This document shows, one piece after another, positions 60,291 to 64,000 of a stretch of DNA of 64,000 nucleotides. The notes beneath the pieces were generated by a model, which searched no databases, was not told where the DNA came from, and saw only the letters and a program-made list of their open reading frames with translations. Numbering within the stretch: the first letter of the stretch is position 1; every line of letters starts with the position of its first letter. Origin of the DNA: Leclercia adecarboxylata (lineage in GTDB: Bacteria; Pseudomonadota; Gammaproteobacteria; Enterobacterales; Enterobacteriaceae); contig NZ_CP040889.1 of assembly GCF_006171285.1 (NCBI RefSeq), positions 4,898,001 through 4,962,000 on the forward strand, given 5' to 3'. The position numbers were made by a program, and so were the translations under genes.

Positions 60291-63200
60291 TTTACGCTCT
60301 CCTGTACCTGGTCATTACCTTCGCCATCTAACCAGTTAATGTTCTTCATCTTACGTACCACCACGAACTCATCGCGGTTCGATCCTACGGTGCCGTAGTA
60401 GTTAAAGCCGTAGGCCAGCTGCGCATAGCCGCCGATCATATGGGTCGGTTTCGGCGTAATACGGGTCACGGAGTTATGAATACCGCCGCGCTGTTCGGTT
60501 ATCTCGGAACCCGGCAGGTTCACGATACGTTCCTGGGCGTGGTACATCATGGTCATCCCGGCCGGTACACGCTGGCTCACCACCGCACGGGCGGTCAGGG
60601 CGCCGTTGCTGTTGAACACTTCGATCCAGTCGTTATCTTCAATGCCCAGATCTTTGGCATCCGCTTCACTCATCCAGACAATCGGGCCGCCGCGCGACAG
60701 CGTCAGCATCAGCAGGTTGTCGCTGTAGGTGGAGTGGATACCCCACTTCTGGTGCGGCGTCAGGAAGTTCAGCGCCTTCTCCGGGTTGCCGTTGGATTTC
60801 GCACCCATTACGGCTTTCACGGAGCGGGTATCAATCGGCGGACGGTAGACCAGCAGGCTCTCACCGAAGTCACGCATCCACTGATGATCCTGATACAGGG
60901 ACTGACGGCCGGACAGGGTACGCCATGGGATCAGCTCGTGAACGTTGGTGTAACCGGCGTTATAAGAGACGTGCTCATCTTCCAGACCAGACCACGTCGG
61001 GCTGGAGATAATTTTGCGCGGCTGGGCCTGAATATCGCGGAAGCGGATCTTCTCGTCTTCTTTGTTCAGCGCCAGATGGGTATGGTCGCGACCGGTAAAT
61101 TCGCTCAGCGCCGCCCAGGCTTTCACCGACACCTGACCGTTGGTTTCCGGGGCCAGGGTGAGGATCATCTCTGCCGCATCAATCGCCGTGTTCAGCATTG
61201 GCTGGCCTTTGGCCGGGCCGTCCGCTTTGGTGTAATTGAGCTTACGCAGCAGATCCATTTCGCTCTGGGTATTCCAGGCAATGCCCTTGCCGCCGTTACC
61301 GATTTTCTCCATCAGCGGGCCGATAGAGGTAAAGCGCTCGTAGGTCGCCGGGTAATCACGTTCCACCGGAATAATGTGCGGTGCAGTGACGCCCGGGATC
61401 AGGTCGCACTCGCCTTTTTTCCAGTCCTTCACGTCCAGCGGCTGCGCCAGTTCGGCGGCAGAGTCGTGCTGGATTGGCAGGGTGACCACGTCGGTCTCTT
61501 TGCCCAGATGCCCTACGCACACTTCGGAGAATTTCTTCGCGATATCTTTGTAGATATCCCAGTCGCTTTTGGATTCCCACGCCGGGTCAACGGCGGCAGA
61601 CAGCGGATGAATAAACGGATGCATATCCGAGGTATTCATGTCGTCTTTTTCATACCAGGTAGCGGTTGGCAGCACGATATCGGAGTACAGGCAGGTGCTG
61701 GACAGACGGAAGTCCAGGGTCACCACCAGATCCAGTTTGCCGTCGAGACCGTTGTCTTTCCACTCCACCTCTTCAGGCTTCACGCCGCCCTGCTTGCCGA
61801 GATCTTTCCCCTGGATACCATTTTCAGTACCGAGCAGGTATTTCAGCATGTACTCGTGGCCTTTACCGGACGAGCCCAGCAGGTTGGAGCGCCAGATGAA
61901 CAGGTTGCGCGGATGGTTTTTACCGTTTTCCGGCTGCTCAGCGGCGAAACGGATAGAGCCCTCTTTCAGGGACTTGACGGTGTAGTCCGCTGGCGTCATG
62001 CCGGCTTTCTTCGCTTCCTCTGCAATGCGCAGCGGGTTGGTCCCCAGCTGTGGCGCAGACGGCAGCCAGCCCATGCGCTCTGCGCGCACGTTGAAGTCGA
62101 TTAAGTGGCCGCTGTAGCGGGATTTGTCCGCCATCGGCGACAGCAGCTCCTGGGCGGTAACCGTTTCGTAGCGCCACTGGCTGGAGTGGTTATAGAAGTA
62201 AGAGGTGCTGTTCATGTGACGCGCCGGACGCTGCCAGTCAAGGGCAAACGCCAGCGGCTGCCAGCCGGTCTGCGGACGCAGTTTTTCCTGGCCCACGTAG
62301 TGTGCCCAGCCGCCGCCACTCTGACCGACGCAGCCGCAGAAGATCAGCATGTTGATCAACCCGCGATAGTTCATATCGAGGTGATACCAGTGGTTCAGGC
62401 CTGCACCGACGATGATCATTGAACGACCGTGAGTCTTATCGGCGTTATCCGCAAACTCGCGCGCGGTACGGACGATCTGCGCCCGCGGTACGCCGGTGAT
62501 CTGCTCGGCCCAGGCCGGGGTGTAGGCTTTTACGTCGTCATAGCTGGTGGCGCAGTTTTCGTCGCCAAGGCCGCGCTCCAGACCGTAGTTGGCCATGGTC
62601 AGGTCATAAACGGTGGTGACTAACGCGGTAGAGCCGTCGGCCAGCTGCAGGCGTTTCACCGGCAGTTTGTGCATCAGGACGTTTTGCAGCTCAACCTTGT
62701 TGAAGTGTTCAGATCCTTCGCCGCCAAAGTACGGGAAGCCGACATCGGCGATCTCGTCCTGGCTGCCCAGCATGCTGAGGCGCAGTTCGGTCTCTTCACC
62801 GGTCGTGCCGTTACGCTGCTCGAGGTTCCATTTGCCCTTCTCACCCCAGCGGAAACCGATGGAGCCGTTAGGAGCAATCATGTCGCCATTGCTGGTGCAG
62901 GCAACGGTTTTCCACTCCGGGTTATTTTCCTGGCCCAGCGCATCCACCAGGTCGGCGGCACGCAGCATACGGCCTGCGGCGTAGTAACCGTCGCGCTCTT
63001 CCAGCATCACCAGCATTGGCATGTCGGTGTACTTGCGCACGTAGTCGGTGAAGTACTGGCTTGGCTTGTCGAGGTGGAACTCACGCAGCATGACGTGGCC
63101 CATCGCCAACGCCATCGCGGCATCGGTACCCTGTTTCGGGGCCAGCCACAGGTCGCACAGCTTGGCGATTTCGGCGTAGTCCGGGGTAACGGCGACGGTT

Positions 63201-64000
63201 TTGGTACCTTTGTAACGCACTTCGGTAAAGAAGTGGGCGTCCGGGGTACGGGTCTGCGGAACGTTGGAGCCCCAGGCGATGATATAGCTGGAGTTATACC
63301 AGTCTGCGGATTCCGGCACGTCGGTCTGCTCACCCCAGGTCTGCGGGGAGGCAGGCGGCAGGTCGCAGTACCAGTCGTAGAAGCTCAGGCAGGTACCGCC
63401 GATAAGCGACAGATAGCGCGCGCCAGAGGCGTAGGAGACCATCGACATCGCCGGGATTGGCGAGAAGCCCGCCACACGGTCCGGGCCGTAGGTTTTAACG
63501 GTATAGACGTTGGAGGCGGCAATCAGTTCGTTCACTTCCTGCCAGGAGGAGCGCACAAAGCCGCCGCGACCGCGAGCCTGTTTGAAGCTCTTCGCTTTGT
63601 CGGCGTCTTCGATAATAGAGGCCCAGGCCAGCACCGGATCGCTGTGCTGCACTTTCGCTTCACGCCACATCTTCATCAGGCGTTTACGCATCAGCGGATA
63701 TTTCAGGCGGTTAGCGCTGTACAGATACCAGGAGTAGCTGGCGCCACGTGGGCAGCCACGCGGTTCGTGGTTTGGCATATCCGGGCGGGTGCGTGGGTAG
63801 TCGGTCTGCTGCATTTCCCAGGTCACCAGACCATTTTTGACGAAAATCTTCCAGCTGCAGGAGCCGGTGCAGTTTACGCCGTGGGTAGAACGCACCACTT
63901 TGTCATGTTGCCAACGCTGACGGTAACCGTCTTCCCAGTCCCGGTTAGTCTCCAGAACCTGGCCGTGCCCATCGGCAAAAGTTTCACCCTTCTGTTTGAA
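60287..64000 (-). CDS. narG: Nitrate reductase A alpha subunit, N-terminus cut by the window
   Basis: 1237 codons are present; by comparison with the 1247-residue E. coli NarG only about ten N-terminal residues lie beyond 64000. The frame is open from 64000 (FKQKGETFADGHG). FS0 cluster ligands in THGVNCTGSCSWK, Mo-bis-MGD fold with the Asp-region NSSYIIAWGSNVPQTRTPDAHF. Reduces nitrate to nitrite at the cytoplasmic face. First gene of narGHJI; its promoter, with FNR and NarL control in E. coli, is outside. A separate ATG at 63898 is internal. Confidence 0.98.
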   Translation of the reverse strand, partial: FKQKGETFADGHGQVLETNRDWEDGYRQRWQHDKVVRSTHGVNCTGSCSWKIFVKNGLVTWEMQQTDYPRTRPDMPNHEPRGCPRGASYSWYLYSANRLKYPLMRKRLMKMWREAKVQHSDPVLAWASIIEDADKAKSFKQARGRGGFVRSSWQEVNELIAASNVYTVKTYGPDRVAGFSPIPAMSMVSYASGARYLSLIGGTCLSFYDWYCDLPPASPQTWGEQTDVPESADWYNSSYIIAWGSNVPQTRTPDAHFFTEVRYKGTKTVAVTPDYAEIAKLCDLWLAPKQGTDAAMALAMGHVMLREFHLDKPSQYFTDYVRKYTDMPMLVMLEERDGYYAAGRMLRAADLVDALGQENNPEWKTVACTSNGDMIAPNGSIGFRWGEKGKWNLEQRNGTTGEETELRLSMLGSQDEIADVGFPYFGGEGSEHFNKVELQNVLMHKLPVKRLQLADGSTALVTTVYDLTMANYGLERGLGDENCATSYDDVKAYTPAWAEQITGVPRAQIVRTAREFADNADKTHGRSMIIVGAGLNHWYHLDMNYRGLINMLIFCGCVGQSGGGWAHYVGQEKLRPQTGWQPLAFALDWQRPARHMNSTSYFYNHSSQWRYETVTAQELLSPMADKSRYSGHLIDFNVRAERMGWLPSAPQLGTNPLRIAEEAKKAGMTPADYTVKSLKEGSIRFAAEQPENGKNHPRNLFIWRSNLLGSSGKGHEYMLKYLLGTENGIQGKDLGKQGGVKPEEVEWKDNGLDGKLDLVVTLDFRLSSTCLYSDIVLPTATWYEKDDMNTSDMHPFIHPLSAAVDPAWESKSDWDIYKDIAKKFSEVCVGHLGKETDVVTLPIQHDSAAELAQPLDVKDWKKGECDLIPGVTAPHIIPVERDYPATYERFTSIGPLMEKIGNGGKGIAWNTQSEMDLLRKLNYTKADGPAKGQPMLNTAIDAAEMILTLAPETNGQVSVKAWAALSEFTGRDHTHLALNKEDEKIRFRDIQAQPRKIISSPTWSGLEDEHVSYNAGYTNVHELIPWRTLSGRQSLYQDHQWMRDFGESLLVYRPPIDTRSVKAVMGAKSNGNPEKALNFLTPHQKWGIHSTYSDNLLMLTLSRGGPIVWMSEADAKDLGIEDNDWIEVFNSNGALTARAVVSQRVPAGMTMMYHAQERIVNLPGSEITEQRGGIHNSVTRITPKPTHMIGGYAQLAYGFNYYGTVGSNRDEFVVVRKMKNINWLDGEGNDQVQESVK

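Noticed and set aside
60440..62104. 554-codon plus-strand open frame opposite narG
   Set aside because: Antisense shadow of a highly conserved GC-rich gene; no plausible family match or start signal.

Overview
The window is core chromosome of an enteric bacterium (Enterobacteriaceae, most like Enterobacter, Leclercia, Lelliottia or Cronobacter). The gene order follows the 27.5-29 min region of Escherichia coli K-12 almost without a break: gmr/pdeR, yciZ, yciT, osmB, yciH-pyrF, lapB-lapA, pgpB, ribA, acnA, cysB, topA, yciN, sohB, yciK-btuR, rluB, yciO-rnm, trpLEDCBA, ompW, yciC, yciB, yciA, tonB, yciI, clsA, yciU, oppFDCBA, ychE, adhE, tdk, hns, galU, rssB-rssA, ychJ, purU, the tRNA-Tyr pair, narIJHG. 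Protein lengths nearly all equal those of the E. coli orthologues. The first gene (pdeR/rpfR) and the last (narG) are cut by the window edges. No CRISPR array, insertion sequence or prophage was seen.

Layout. 1-8.6 kb: a c-di-GMP phosphodiesterase and, convergent with it, an RpfF-type DSF fatty-acid signal synthase that K-12 lacks; then envelope-stress, nucleotide, LPS-control and riboflavin genes. 8.6-20.3 kb: aconitase, a cluster of three microproteins, CysB, topoisomerase I, peptidase, corrinoid and rRNA-modification genes. 20.3-21.3 kb: an AT-rich accessory patch with three small minus-strand ORFs, read here as the remnant of a type VI effector plus a membrane protein that could be its immunity partner. 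21.3-29.7 kb: yciO-rnm and the whole trp operon with operator, leader peptide and attenuator, including the trpGD and trpCF fusions. 29.7-38.6 kb: yedE-yedF and a tail-anchored DUF883 protein in the place where K-12 has yciGFE, then ompW, membrane genes, tonB, leuE (in the place of kch), yciY and clsA. 38.6-44.2 kb: oligopeptide permease. 44.9-55.2 kb: ychE, adhE, tdk, hns, galU, rssBA, ychJ, purU. 55.2-57.4 kb: tandem tRNA-Tyr genes with a K-12-like repeat in the spacer, a REP pair, and an Lrp-family regulator divergent from a frameshifted EamA transporter. 57.4-64 kb: nitrate reductase A (narI, J, H, G).

Functional links. RpfF makes a cis-2 unsaturated fatty acid that RpfR (the PAS-GGDEF-EAL protein) is known to sense in Cronobacter and Burkholderia, coupling cell density to c-di-GMP. 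Several genes serve anaerobic life (narGHJI, adhE, a possible FNR site before ompW). Most transcription units end in strong, often bidirectional, hairpin terminators placed between convergent genes.

The parts that depart from the conserved backbone are rpfF, the 20.6-21.1 kb effector/immunity remnant, the replacement loci at 29.7-31.6 and 35.7-36.3 kb, and the broken transporter at 56.5 kb. All identifications are from reading translated sequence and recalled family knowledge; no database search was run.
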